A DNA stretch of 9,808 nucleotides from Synergistales bacterium (GCA_025997935.1 BNVG01000074.1:1-9808); one strand, 5' to 3'. Shown: positions 1 to 7,262, counted from the stretch's first letter. Numbers and translations are program-made. The notes: a model not told the origin generated them from the sequence alone.

Positions 1-73
1 TGTGGTTTTTGCGCTATGCTTGCCGATGAAGATGAGGAAGCTCGTCAATATCTTGTCTCTCTTGGTCAGCCTC
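1..73 (+). repeat. Inverted copy of a dctQ segment at the window edge
   Basis: Bases 1-73 match the reverse complement of 1464-1536 at 71 of 73 positions. The differences are at 3 and 68, and 4-67 is an unbroken 64-base match. The plus strand here therefore reads a fragment of DctQ protein (FALCLPMKMRKLVNILSLLV), in the opposite orientation to the real gene and inside the end of dctM. It is most simply read as a chimeric junction at a contig end. An inverted duplication in the genome is the alternative. Confidence 0.9.
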
Positions 74-1242
74 TCGCCGGCGCGCTGGCTTATGCCGCAG
101 GCCACGAAGAGGTTGACGCCCAAGGGGGGCGTGCTCATGCCTATGGCTAAGTTCGTTATGACGATTATACCGAAATGCACGGGGTGTACGCCAAGCTGAG
201 TGACTATCGGCAGGAGAATCGGCGTCAGGATGATTATGGCGGCGTTGGTCTCCATAACGCAGCCGGTGATGAGTAATAGTATGTTTATTATCATAAGAAT
301 GGAGAATTTGTTGTTTGTCCAGGACAGGACGGCTTTGGCTATGGCGTCCGGTATGCGGGAGCTGGTCATCAGCCAGCCGAACACCTGAGCCGTGCAGACT
401 ATGAGCATTATCATGGCCGTCGTCACGGCGGAGTCCACCAAAATCCTGTAGACAGCCGCGAAGTCAAGCTCGCGGTACACAAAAAGGCCGATGAAAAAAG
501 CGTAAACCACAGCCACGCCCGCCGCTTCTGTGGGTGTAAAAATGCTTCCGTAGATGCCGCCCAGGATAATGACGGGCATGAGCAAAGCCCAGATAGCCTG
601 CCAAAAAGCCTTGCCCACCTCATGAAGCGAGAACTTTTGCTTTTCCCCGCCGTAGCCTCTGTCCTTGGCTATCCACCAGGCGGTGATCATAAGGCTCAAC
701 CCAACGACGACGCCAGGGCCGAAGCCCGACGTGAAGAGGGTTTTTACGGAGACGCTCGCCACGATGGCGTAAGTGACCATTGGTATGCTCGGCGGAATGA
801 TTACGCCGATAGCGCCGGCCAAAGACATGACGGCTGAGGAGTAGCCCCTGTCATACCCGGCCTTCACCATGTAGGGTATCATTATTCCGCCTATGGCCGC
901 TACCGTGGCCGGCCCCGATCCTGATATGGCCGCGAAGAACATACAGGTCAGTATGCCAACTAAGGCAAGCCCACCCGTGAAGCTCCCTACCAATTTAATG
1001 GCTAAGTTAATCAGACGCTTCGATATTCCGCCCGAGTCCATAAGGGAACCGGCTATCATAAAAAGCGGAATGGCGAGCATGGGGAAGGAATCCGCCGCCG
1101 TGAACATCCTTTGAGCGACGATGGTGAGCGGCAGATTGCTGCCGAAGAATATGGCCGTCACGGATGACATGCCAAGCACTATAGCTATAGGCGCGCCTAT
1201 GACGACGAGGATGATGAAACTTACGCCGAGAAAAAATCCCAT
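1..1242 (-). CDS. dctM: TRAP transporter large permease DctM (3' end missing)
   Basis: This is the large membrane subunit of a tripartite ATP-independent periplasmic (TRAP) transporter. In this family it is the ion-coupled transport channel in the inner membrane. I translated it by hand: it opens with ATG at 1242, five bases after the dctQ stop, and stays open to base 1, giving 414 codons. Family hallmarks are visible: an early IGAPIAIVLGM helix, AIPLFMIAGSLMDSGGIS, FFAAISGSGPATVAAIGGIMIP, GAIGVIIPPSIPMVTYAI, GSIFTPTEAAGVAVVYA, and near the C-terminus NLAIGMSTPPLGVNLFVACGIS. Many hydrophobic helices are evident throughout. Typical members are about 425-430 residues, so only the last helix should be missing. 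The last 24 or so codons (bases 73-1) are not native DctM: they are an antisense copy of dctQ sequence. True DctM sequence therefore appears to end near base 74. Cotranscribed with dctP and dctQ. Confidence 0.93.
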   Translation of the reverse strand, partial: MGFFLGVSFIILVVIGAPIAIVLGMSSVTAIFFGSNLPLTIVAQRMFTAADSFPMLAIPLFMIAGSLMDSGGISKRLINLAIKLVGSFTGGLALVGILTCMFFAAISGSGPATVAAIGGIMIPYMVKAGYDRGYSSAVMSLAGAIGVIIPPSIPMVTYAIVASVSVKTLFTSGFGPGVVVGLSLMITAWWIAKDRGYGGEKQKFSLHEVGKAFWQAIWALLMPVIILGGIYGSIFTPTEAAGVAVVYAFFIGLFVYRELDFAAVYRILVDSAVTTAMIMLIVCTAQVFGWLMTSSRIPDAIAKAVLSWTNNKFSILMIINILLLITGCVMETNAAIIILTPILLPIVTQLGVHPVHFGIIVITNLAIGMSTPPLGVNLFVACGISQRAGERLTKRDKILTSFLIFIGKHSAKTT

Positions 1243-1247
1243 TCCGC

Positions 1248-1763
1248 TCAGTCCCCCAATCCCATGATGACACGGTCTTTGTCAAATTCCTTGAACGAGC
1301 GGATAATCACCTGTATATAACGGACGGACATTAGGACGGAACCAACGGGAAGCGCGGCGTAGGCGTACCACATGGGTATTTGCATCGCGGGGGTTATCTG
1401 GTGGTTGACCATCTGAAGCCTGATAATCAGAGACGAAAAGTACACGACAATGACGCAGAAGGCGAGGCAGACCAAGAGAGACAAGATATTGACGAGCTTC
1501 CTCATCTTCATCGGCAAGCATAGCGCAAAAACCTCAACTCCGACATGCGAAGCCCTCTTGACCCCTTCCGAAGCGCCTATCATGGTTATCCAGACCAAAA
1601 GATAACGCGTGAGCTCCTCCGACCAGGGCAGAGAATTTCCGATCTGGCGATATACCACCTGAACAAACACCACTACCGTAATGGCGGCCATAAAGGCCGC
1701 CAAGAGATAGTGTTCCAAATGGTCAAACAGATATTTACCGAATTTCATTCTTCCAAAACTCAC
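1248..1763 (-). CDS. dctQ: TRAP transporter small permease DctQ
   Basis: Small four-helix membrane subunit of the TRAP transporter, which partners DctM and helps dock the substrate-loaded DctP. The 171-residue product has the family layout: helix 1 around residues 18-38, the conserved WSEELTRYLLVWITMIGAS block at 47-64 leading through helix 2, the HVGVE motif at 73-77, helix 3 around 90-113 and helix 4 around 128-150. The GTG start at 1763 overlaps the dctP stop in a GTGA junction, which suggests translational coupling. An ATG at 1748 (residue 6) is the alternative, but the GGAAG before it lies too close to be a good ribosome binding site. The gene stops five bases before dctM. Residues 76-100 lie in the segment duplicated in inverted form at bases 1-73. 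Confidence 0.93.
   Translation of the reverse strand: MSFGRMKFGKYLFDHLEHYLLAAFMAAITVVVFVQVVYRQIGNSLPWSEELTRYLLVWITMIGASEGVKRASHVGVEVFALCLPMKMRKLVNILSLLVCLAFCVIVVYFSSLIIRLQMVNHQITPAMQIPMWYAYAALPVGSVLMSVRYIQVIIRSFKEFDKDRVIMGLGD
1464..1536 (-). repeat. Inverted-repeat partner inside dctQ
   Basis: This segment of dctQ (residues about 76-100) is the source-like copy of the sequence found inverted at bases 1-73. Here it lies in a continuous, family-typical reading frame, so this copy is the native one. The bases between the two copies (74-1463) hold most of dctM and the start of the overlap region with dctQ. Confidence 0.9.
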
Positions 1764-2743
1764 TTGAAGTTCTTGACCCGCTCGATAAGCTCGGCCGGGA
1801 TTTTGCCGGTGTACTGCTTGTAGATGGGCTGCACGGCCTTGATGAAGGGCTCTTTGTCTACTTTGTTTATCTTCATGCCCCTCTTAGCGAGCGTGTCGAG
1901 CAGGGAGGCGTTCATCTCGTCGAGGAGATTGCGCTCGTACGCGCGCGCCTCAACCAAACTCTCGTTAATCGCCTTCTGAATGTCGGCGGGGAGCTTGTCG
2001 TAATAGGCTTTGGCCATAAGTACGGGCGCCGGGGAGTAGAAATGCTCGGTCAGAGAAAGAAATTCCTGCACTTCGTAGAACGCTGACGTGTCGATGATGG
2101 CAAGAGGGTTCTCCTGTCCGTCAATAGTCTTCTGCTGTAAGGCCGTGAACAGTTCGCCAAACGCCATAGGCGTCGGGTCGGCCCCCATGACGCGGAAGCT
2201 GTCCATGTGAATGGGGTTTTCCATTGTGCGGATTTTGATTCCGGCCAGATCCTCAGGCTTCGTGATGGCTCTTCTGGAGTTCGTGACGCTGCGGAAGCCG
2301 TTCTCGTAGAAGTACAGCCCTTTGATGCCCTGGCTCGCGAGCTGGTCGAGCATCTTCTGCCCAATTTCGCTGTCCACGCAGGCGCGGGCCGTCTTTACAT
2401 CGGCAAAGATGAAAGGAAGGTCGAACACCAAAAAGTCGGGGGTAAAGCCCGCTAACGGCGCCGTGGAAATGATCGTCATCTCGACCGTACCAAGCTGAAG
2501 TCCCTCGATAAGGTCACGCTCACTGCCGAGCTGAGAGCTGTGGAACACCTCAACCTTGACTTTGCCATCGGTCTTTTTGGAAACAAGCTCTCCGAAATGC
2601 AGCATACCAAGGTTATAGGGATGCGTAGGCGCTAAGGTATGCCCCACGCGAATGGTGTAAACATCCGCGGCCGCGGAAACGCCAACCGCGCCAACCAACA
2701 ACGACAACACCAACGCAAAGGCAAAAAACCACTGTTTTTTCAC
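1760..2743 (-). CDS. dctP: TRAP transporter substrate-binding protein DctP
   Basis: Periplasmic receptor that binds a small organic acid and delivers it to DctQM. The 327-residue product starts with a Sec signal peptide: MKKQ, then a hydrophobic stretch to about residue 22, with cleavage probably after the SAA near 25-26. The mature part begins with YTIRVGHTLAPTHPYNLGM, typical of the DctP family. Conserved binding-cleft elements follow: GFRSVTNSRRAI at 149-160, IKIRTMENP at 169-177 (Arg172 corresponds to the arginine that clamps the substrate carboxylate in studied members), GADPTPMAFGELFTALQQ at 187-204, and DGQENP at 208-213. The substrate cannot be named from the sequence. The GTG start at 2743 is supported by AGAGGAGGG about ten bases upstream. 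It is first in the dctPQM operon, behind a promoter at 2804-2832. Confidence 0.95.
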   Translation of the reverse strand: MKKQWFFAFALVLSLLVGAVGVSAAADVYTIRVGHTLAPTHPYNLGMLHFGELVSKKTDGKVKVEVFHSSQLGSERDLIEGLQLGTVEMTIISTAPLAGFTPDFLVFDLPFIFADVKTARACVDSEIGQKMLDQLASQGIKGLYFYENGFRSVTNSRRAITKPEDLAGIKIRTMENPIHMDSFRVMGADPTPMAFGELFTALQQKTIDGQENPLAIIDTSAFYEVQEFLSLTEHFYSPAPVLMAKAYYDKLPADIQKAINESLVEARAYERNLLDEMNASLLDTLAKRGMKINKVDKEPFIKAVQPIYKQYTGKIPAELIERVKNFK

Positions 2744-2800
2744 TTAAAATTCCCTCCTCTTTCGATTTTCCCGCGCCCGTTAAGCGCGAGATTATTAATA

Positions 2801-2832
2801 TGAAGTATACAAGCCCAAGCCTTATACTTCAA
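2801..2832 (-). promoter_or_regulatory. dctPQM promoter overlapped by a 9-bp inverted repeat (likely operator)
   Basis: Read on the minus strand, TTGAAG (2832-2827) and TATACT (2809-2804) are separated by exactly 17 bases, a good sigma-70-type promoter about 60 bases upstream of dctP. Perfect 9-base arms TGAAGTATA (2801-2809) and TATACTTCA (2823-2831) lie over the -10 and -35 boxes. A regulator binding this dyad would block RNA polymerase. GTATAC-centred dyads resemble sites of GntR/FadR-type regulators, but no regulator gene is present in the window, so the regulator is unknown. Confidence 0.6.
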
Positions 2833-2851
2833 TACAATAGTAAAGTTTCAG

Positions 2852-3748
2852 TCAAATTTTCGGCCTTACGCGCCACAGGAGGCGGCAGTCTTTCACGAAT
2901 GGCTCTATCCTGTCCTGTTCGGCGAGATAAGTCAGGTGAGCGTTTACGCTCGCCAAGTTCAGCAACAGGTGCGCCGCGTCCATCTCAAGCTCCTCGGCCA
3001 CACCGATTTTAGAAAGCGCGTCCTCGCGCGAAACTCCCTCTGTACCTTCGATAGCGCGATAGACACTCTCGGTAATCCAGGCCTGCCCTGCCCTGTTTTG
3101 TTCGACAAGTTCATGAATATCATTGGTCGGGTTCGCGTGACAGGGCACGAACCATGACGCGCGCGCCTCCGCTATCATGTCGAATGTTTTATAAGCGGAG
3201 GCTATATCAAGCATGACTGAAAAGCGATATTTCTCCAGGATTTTGGGGTCAAAGAGAGAATCGGCTAAGAAAAATACGTTGTCGGGAGTGATGACGCCTA
3301 TCATATCGAGATAATGTCCGGGGAGCGGCACGGCTTTGAGGGATGTGTCCATTATCTGTCCCTCGGACTCTATAAATTTGACCTTAGACGGCTTGGCCTC
3401 TATGAATTTGCCGCGTATCTGTTTGAACGGCCAGGCCGCCCACAGCAAAAGCGGCTCGAGCGAAGGGCGCTCGGTCATAACGCCCTCTATGCGCGTCGTC
3501 CAGACCTCACAGTTTGTGCGTTTCTGTATAAAGGCGTTCGCGCCGATATGGTCGGCGTTCGAGTGGGTATTGACGATAGCGCGAAGCGGCGCGGAACGAT
3601 TCTCGGACAGAAGTTTGAGTATCTTCCGCCCCTGATCGTCGTCAAGCCCTGTATCTATAAGGTATCCCTTCCCGTTTTCCTCGTAATAACCGATATTGAC
3701 AGGCCCCGGAATAACCCAAGTGCTTTCTCCAAGTTGCCTTAACTCCAA
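2852..3748 (-). CDS. Metallo-beta-lactamase-fold hydrolase with HxNxDH metal motif
   Basis: This is a member of the metallo-beta-lactamase superfamily, probably a cytosolic hydrolase of unknown substrate. From the chosen start it has 298 residues. Metal-site elements appear in order: GYLIDTGL (28-35), THSNADHIGAN (61-71), PLPGHYLDM with His145, LADSLF with Asp163, and VPCHANP with His204. The usual HxHxDH is HxNxDH here: His62, Asn64, Asp66, His67. The C-terminal 80 residues look helical (MDAAHLLLNLASVNAHLTYLAEQDRI), perhaps a winged-helix-like cap as in LACTB2-type proteins. The TTG start at 3748 is chosen because GGAGGAGG lies eight bases upstream. An in-frame ATG at 3805 would add 19 residues encoded by a repeat element and has no ribosome binding site. 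It lies downstream of rlmD on the same strand. Confidence 0.85.
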   Translation of the reverse strand: MELRQLGESTWVIPGPVNIGYYEENGKGYLIDTGLDDDQGRKILKLLSENRSAPLRAIVNTHSNADHIGANAFIQKRTNCEVWTTRIEGVMTERPSLEPLLLWAAWPFKQIRGKFIEAKPSKVKFIESEGQIMDTSLKAVPLPGHYLDMIGVITPDNVFFLADSLFDPKILEKYRFSVMLDIASAYKTFDMIAEARASWFVPCHANPTNDIHELVEQNRAGQAWITESVYRAIEGTEGVSREDALSKIGVAEELEMDAAHLLLNLASVNAHLTYLAEQDRIEPFVKDCRLLWRVRPKI

Positions 3749-3769
3749 ACCTATAACCTCCTCCGCTTC

Positions 3770-3851
3770 GTAGGGGCGAACTTTGTTCGCCCGTTTTTCA
3801 CACATTCGCCCGTTTTCCGCGCAGGCACGGGCGACCGAAGGTCGCCCCTAC
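3770..3851. repeat. 82-bp palindromic repeat element (GTAGGGGCGA / TCGCCCCTAC ends)
   Basis: The element has 10-base terminal inverted repeats (3770-3779 and 3842-3851) and two internal hairpins with 8-bp stems and 3-base loops: GGGCGAAC-TTT-GTTCGCCC (3774-3792) and GGGCGACC-GAA-GGTCGCCC (3829-3847). Between them the 12-mer TTCGCCCGTTTT occurs twice (3786-3797, 3805-3816). It fills most of the rlmD to hydrolase spacer, and its right end contains the rlmD stop codon (TAG, 3850-3848). It has the look of a small dispersed intergenic repeat, REP- or MITE-like. No transposase is nearby. Confidence 0.8.
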
Positions 3852-5323
3852 AATTTTTCTAATAAAACAACAGTCTCGACGTGAAGCGTCTGGGGGAACA
3901 TGTCGAAGGCTTTAATGGATTTCAGGCCGTATCCGCCCCCGCGCAAGATCTTGACGTCTCGCGCCAGCGTCGACGGGCTACACGAAACGTAAACGACGCG
4001 GCGGGGCGCGAGTTTCAGAATGCCGTTCAACACGGCGCCGTCGCACCCGGCGCGCGGCGGGTCGAGGATGACCATATCGTAATCCGTGTCCCGTTCGAGC
4101 TCCATAGTCGATATAACGTTCTCGGCCTTGCCCGGCTCTATATCTACGCCGGTTATGCCGTTTCTCTCCAAATTGTCCTCCATAAGCACGACGGCCGGGG
4201 TCCAGTCTTCGACTGCCAGCAGGCGCGGCGGGCGCGCGTTTTTGCCGCACAAAAAGCACGTCAGAGAGCCGACGCCGCTGTAAAGCTCCAGAATGTTACT
4301 CGCGCCGCTTTCCCGAGCGACCCCGGCCACATAGCGATATAGCTGAACGGCTTGCTTTGTGTTTATCTGGAAAAACGATGTCGTGTCATAAGCGAGCGTA
4401 AAAGTATCGAGGCGCTCTTCGATCATGCCGTCTCCGGAGAGAATCTCGGTGCGGTCTCCGTGTATCGTGTTGCCGGGGCGCGAGTTGTGGTTCAGGGTGA
4501 GGGTGGTCAGCTCTTTTCGTAGCAAATAGCCGAGCGACGTGATATTTTTCATTTTCTGCGCGTCCAATCGTCCGGCCACCACAAAAGACAAAAGAGTCTG
4601 AGCCGTGTTGGTTCCGTTCCTCAAAATAAGGTGCCGCAAGCCGCTCGCCCGATGCGCGCTTCCGCCTGAGGAGAGCGGCGCGTTCCTGTTCGGGCCGTTT
4701 TCGGTTCGTTCGTCATAAGCGTCGATATTGAGATTTGGCATCTCGCGCTGCACTATCTCGAAAAGCCTGTTTATCGGAGCGGCGTTTACGGGACAGGTCT
4801 TCAGAGGGATAAGGTAGTGGCTGTTTTCGGCGTAATAGCCAGCCGTCGGGCGGCCGCTTATCTTGCGAATCGGGAATGACGCCTTGTTGCGGTAGCCCCA
4901 TCGCTCCGGGCTTGCCACGCACTCTATATTAGGCAAATCAGCCGAATCAACGCCCCCGATGCGGGTCAGCGCGTCTTTCAATATATCCCTCTTGATTTCA
5001 AGCTGGAGATCATAAGAGGCGTGCTGGAGCTGGCAACCGCCGCAGGATCGCTCCCCGAGCGCGCTGAATATACGGCACCGAGGCGCAACTCTCCGTGGGT
5101 TCGGGGTTTTTATGTTGGCGACCCGGGCGACGGCGTAATCTTTTTTTCGAAGAACGATCTCAGCCTCCACAACTTCGCCGGGCAAAGCCCCGCGGACAAA
5201 TATCACGCCTTCGTCAGTGCGGGCGATGCCGCTCCCGTCGCTTGACACTTTTTCAATGGTCAGTTCCACGATACACGCAGACTCCCGCGAAGTTGTTTTT
5301 TCTGTATTTGCCGTATTTATCAT
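3848..5323 (-). CDS. rlmD: 23S rRNA (uracil-5-)-methyltransferase, RlmD/RumA family
   Basis: SAM-dependent enzyme of the TrmA/RumA family that methylates C5 of a uridine in 23S rRNA (U1939 in E. coli RlmD). The exact target here is inferred from the family, and an RlmCD-type dual target is possible. The 491-residue product has an N-terminal TRAM RNA-binding domain (about 17-72: VELTIEKVSSDGSGIARTD, GALPGEVVEAEIV). Probable [4Fe-4S] ligands are Cys83, Cys94, Cys97 (CGGC) and Cys177. The methyltransferase domain shows FFQIN (318-322), LELYSGVGSLT (346-356), ILDPPRAGC (419-427), the nucleophile Cys448 in VSCSP, and the general-base Glu483 in HVET. The gap between the first two cysteines (10 residues) is longer than the usual five, and a low-complexity insertion sits at about 205-228. 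The ATG overlaps the larE stop (ATGA). The stop codon lies in the palindromic repeat. Confidence 0.93.
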   Translation of the reverse strand: MINTANTEKTTSRESACIVELTIEKVSSDGSGIARTDEGVIFVRGALPGEVVEAEIVLRKKDYAVARVANIKTPNPRRVAPRCRIFSALGERSCGGCQLQHASYDLQLEIKRDILKDALTRIGGVDSADLPNIECVASPERWGYRNKASFPIRKISGRPTAGYYAENSHYLIPLKTCPVNAAPINRLFEIVQREMPNLNIDAYDERTENGPNRNAPLSSGGSAHRASGLRHLILRNGTNTAQTLLSFVVAGRLDAQKMKNITSLGYLLRKELTTLTLNHNSRPGNTIHGDRTEILSGDGMIEERLDTFTLAYDTTSFFQINTKQAVQLYRYVAGVARESGASNILELYSGVGSLTCFLCGKNARPPRLLAVEDWTPAVVLMEDNLERNGITGVDIEPGKAENVISTMELERDTDYDMVILDPPRAGCDGAVLNGILKLAPRRVVYVSCSPSTLARDVKILRGGGYGLKSIKAFDMFPQTLHVETVVLLEKL

Positions 5324-6123
5324 AATGTTTCGTTCATGCTGCCCGTACGATAGCCCAGAATATCAAGCGAGACATAAGCGAACCCTATCTCTTTGAACCG
5401 CTTGTAAGCGTCTTCTCTGACGCCCCTGTCCGCGAACTTCGCAAAGCCGTTATCGTCCGTCTCTATACGCGCAACCGCCCCGTGGTGGCGCACTCTGACT
5501 TGTTTAAGCCCCAAATCCAACAGATATTGCTCCGCCTGGTCTACCATGATGAGCTTCTCCGCCGATATTTCCTCCCCATAAGGAAAACGCGACGAGAGGC
5601 AGGCGAAAGACTGCTTATCCCAAGTAGGCAGACCAAGCTCTTTAGACAGCTCGCGTATCTCAGACTTGAAAAGCTCCGCGTAGCGCAGGGGGCTTTTGAC
5701 GCCAAGCTCGCTTACCGCTATAAGCCCGGGGCGGTAGTCGCCGTTGTCGTCCATGTTGGAGCCCTCGGCCACGCTGGCTATACCGCGCTCTTTAGCTATC
5801 GCGCCTATTTTGGTAAACAGCTCGGTTTTGCAAAGGTAACAGCGATTTTTGGGGTTATGGGAAAATCCCTCGATGTTCAGCTCCTCGGAATCGCATATTA
5901 CATGGGTTATTTTTTCGAACTCACAAAACGCCGCCGCCTCGTTCAGCTCCCGCGCCGGAAATGAGCAGGAGCGGGCCGTTACGGCAATGGCGCGGTCGCC
6001 CAGAGCGTCGTGCGCCGTTTTTAACAAAAACGTCGAGTCGACGCCGCCCGAAAACGCGACGGCCACACTTTCAAGTTCAGTGAGATACCGCTTTAGTTTT
6101 TCATGTTTCTGATGAAGTTCCAC
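5320..6123 (-). CDS. larE: ATP-dependent sulfur transferase LarE (tri-cysteine type)
   Basis: PP-loop sulfur transferase of the LarE family. LarE inserts sulfur into the pyridinium precursor of the nickel-pincer nucleotide cofactor used by lactate racemase and related LarA enzymes. From the GTG at 6123 it has 267 residues. Visible motifs are SGGVDST (PP-loop for ATP), NRCYLCK, EGSNMDDNGDYRPGL, SPL, and QSFACLSSRFPYGEEIS near the middle, then GYRTGSMNETL at the end. The cysteine in ACLSSR aligns with the sacrificial Cys176 of Lactobacillus plantarum LarE. The extra CxxC in NRCYLCK makes three active-site cysteines, a pattern linked to [4Fe-4S]-carrying, recyclable LarE proteins. The GTG start follows GGAGGG by six bases; an ATG at 6147 has no such site. 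It lies 32 bases after mnmA and overlaps rlmD by 4 bases. No larB, larC or larA is in the window. Confidence 0.9.
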   Translation of the reverse strand: MELHQKHEKLKRYLTELESVAVAFSGGVDSTFLLKTAHDALGDRAIAVTARSCSFPARELNEAAAFCEFEKITHVICDSEELNIEGFSHNPKNRCYLCKTELFTKIGAIAKERGIASVAEGSNMDDNGDYRPGLIAVSELGVKSPLRYAELFKSEIRELSKELGLPTWDKQSFACLSSRFPYGEEISAEKLIMVDQAEQYLLDLGLKQVRVRHHGAVARIETDDNGFAKFADRGVREDAYKRFKEIGFAYVSLDILGYRTGSMNETL

Positions 6124-6155
6124 GTAAAGCCCTCCAGTTTCACACATTAATTATG

Positions 6156-7229
6156 TTATAAACCGCCCGCGATGGTTCCGCCTCCGACAACTTCGTCGCC
6201 TTTATACAGCACGACGGCCTGTCCCGCGGTTACGGCGCGCTGTGGTTCGTCAAATTCCACCCGCACAAGCCCGTTCTCCAAACACTCCGCCGTAGCCGGT
6301 TGTTCCGCTTGTCTGTAGCGCGTTTTGGCCGTAATTCTTACAGGGGCGCGGGGAGAAGGCGTAATCCAATTGAAATCATTTGCTGTCAAAGATACGGAGT
6401 ATAGGTCTTTTTCCTCCCCAAGCGTTACGGTATTTTCCCCGGGGTTTTTTCGGACGACGTACATGGGGCGCGAGAACGATATGCCAAACCCCTTGCGCTG
6501 CCCTATGGTGTAACGCGCCTGTCCCTTGTGGCGTCCTATCCTGTTTCCGGCCCCGTCTATGAAGTCCCCGTACGCGCCCGCCGTACCGCTGTAACGCTCT
6601 AAAAATTCGGCGTAGTCCCCGCCCGGCACAAAACAAATATCCTGGCTCTCGCTCTTTTGCGCGTTCAAAAACCCGTTACGGGCGGCTATCTCTCTCACTT
6701 CCGTCTTGCGTAGCGCGCCTATCGGAAACAACACGTGCGCCAACTGTTCCTGAGTCAAAGAATATAAAAAATAGCTTTGGTCTTTCGTCGCGTCGGCGGC
6801 CTTTTTAAGAGAAAAACGCCCCTCCGCGTCGTTCCATTCAACTAAAGCGTAGTGTCCCGTTACGACAAAGTCATACTCCATCTGCAAGGCTCGCGACAGG
6901 AGGCGCTCAAATTTGAGGTATTTATTGCAGTCAATACATGGGTTTGGGGTCTCGCCTCTTTGGTAGCCCTCCGCAAAACGTCTGATAACCTGACTATCGA
7001 AGTCATCCTGAAAATTAAAAACATAGTGAGGTATTCCCAAGTTCCAGGCCACGCCGCGCGCGTCGTCGGTGTCTTTCAGCGAACAACAGGCCGAGTCTTC
7101 CGCGCCGATTTTGTCATTTGAGAACAGCTTCATGGTGACGCCCACGCAATAAAGCCCGCGCTCCTTCATAAGAAACGCGGCTACAGAGCTGTCCACCCCG
7201 CCGCTCATGGCTATCATGGCTTTTTTCAT
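6156..7229 (-). CDS. mnmA: tRNA-specific 2-thiouridylase MnmA
   Basis: Cytosolic enzyme that activates tRNA U34 with ATP and replaces the C2 oxygen with sulfur, giving the s2U of Lys, Glu and Gln tRNAs. The 357-residue length fits the family. Motifs in order: MSGGVDSSV PP-loop (8-16), GVTMKLF (30-36), ETPNPCIDCNKYLKF (93-107) with catalytic Cys98, VVTGHYA (122-128), KDQSYFLYSL (149-158), SESQDICFV (193-201) with the second catalytic Cys199, and GRHKGQARYTIGQRKGFGI near 250. A C-terminal beta-barrel domain ends in VVLYKGDEVVGGGTI. Cys101 forms an additional CxxC with Cys98. The ATG at 7229 has only a weak ribosome binding site. A strong hairpin lies between it and the upstream TAXI gene, and no clear promoter is visible in the 89-base gap. 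It probably forms an operon with larE and rlmD. Confidence 0.96.
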   Translation of the reverse strand: MKKAMIAMSGGVDSSVAAFLMKERGLYCVGVTMKLFSNDKIGAEDSACCSLKDTDDARGVAWNLGIPHYVFNFQDDFDSQVIRRFAEGYQRGETPNPCIDCNKYLKFERLLSRALQMEYDFVVTGHYALVEWNDAEGRFSLKKAADATKDQSYFLYSLTQEQLAHVLFPIGALRKTEVREIAARNGFLNAQKSESQDICFVPGGDYAEFLERYSGTAGAYGDFIDGAGNRIGRHKGQARYTIGQRKGFGISFSRPMYVVRKNPGENTVTLGEEKDLYSVSLTANDFNWITPSPRAPVRITAKTRYRQAEQPATAECLENGLVRVEFDEPQRAVTAGQAVVLYKGDEVVGGGTIAGGL

Positions 7230-7262
7230 TTGTTTTTCTGAAAACTTGCTCAGGTATTCAGA

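Noticed and set aside
2..199. Plus-strand reading frame encoding a DctQ-like peptide at the left edge
   Set aside because: Only the first 73 bases resemble DctQ, as an inverted copy. The rest runs antisense through dctM, so it is not a gene.
3749..3805. 19-codon N-terminal extension of the hydrolase from ATG 3805
   Set aside because: Much of it comes from the palindromic repeat, it lacks a ribosome binding site, and the TTG at 3748 has an excellent one.
3786..3816. Repeated TTCGCCCGTTTT as a possible CRISPR unit
   Set aside because: Only two 12-base copies 19 bases apart inside a palindromic element. There are no regular spacers and no cas genes.
3881..4342. 153-codon plus-strand frame opposite rlmD
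   Set aside because: Antisense to the conserved methyltransferase domain. The conserved motifs are all on the minus strand.
5482..5964. 160-codon plus-strand frame opposite larE
   Set aside because: Antisense shadow with no recognisable domain or ribosome binding site.
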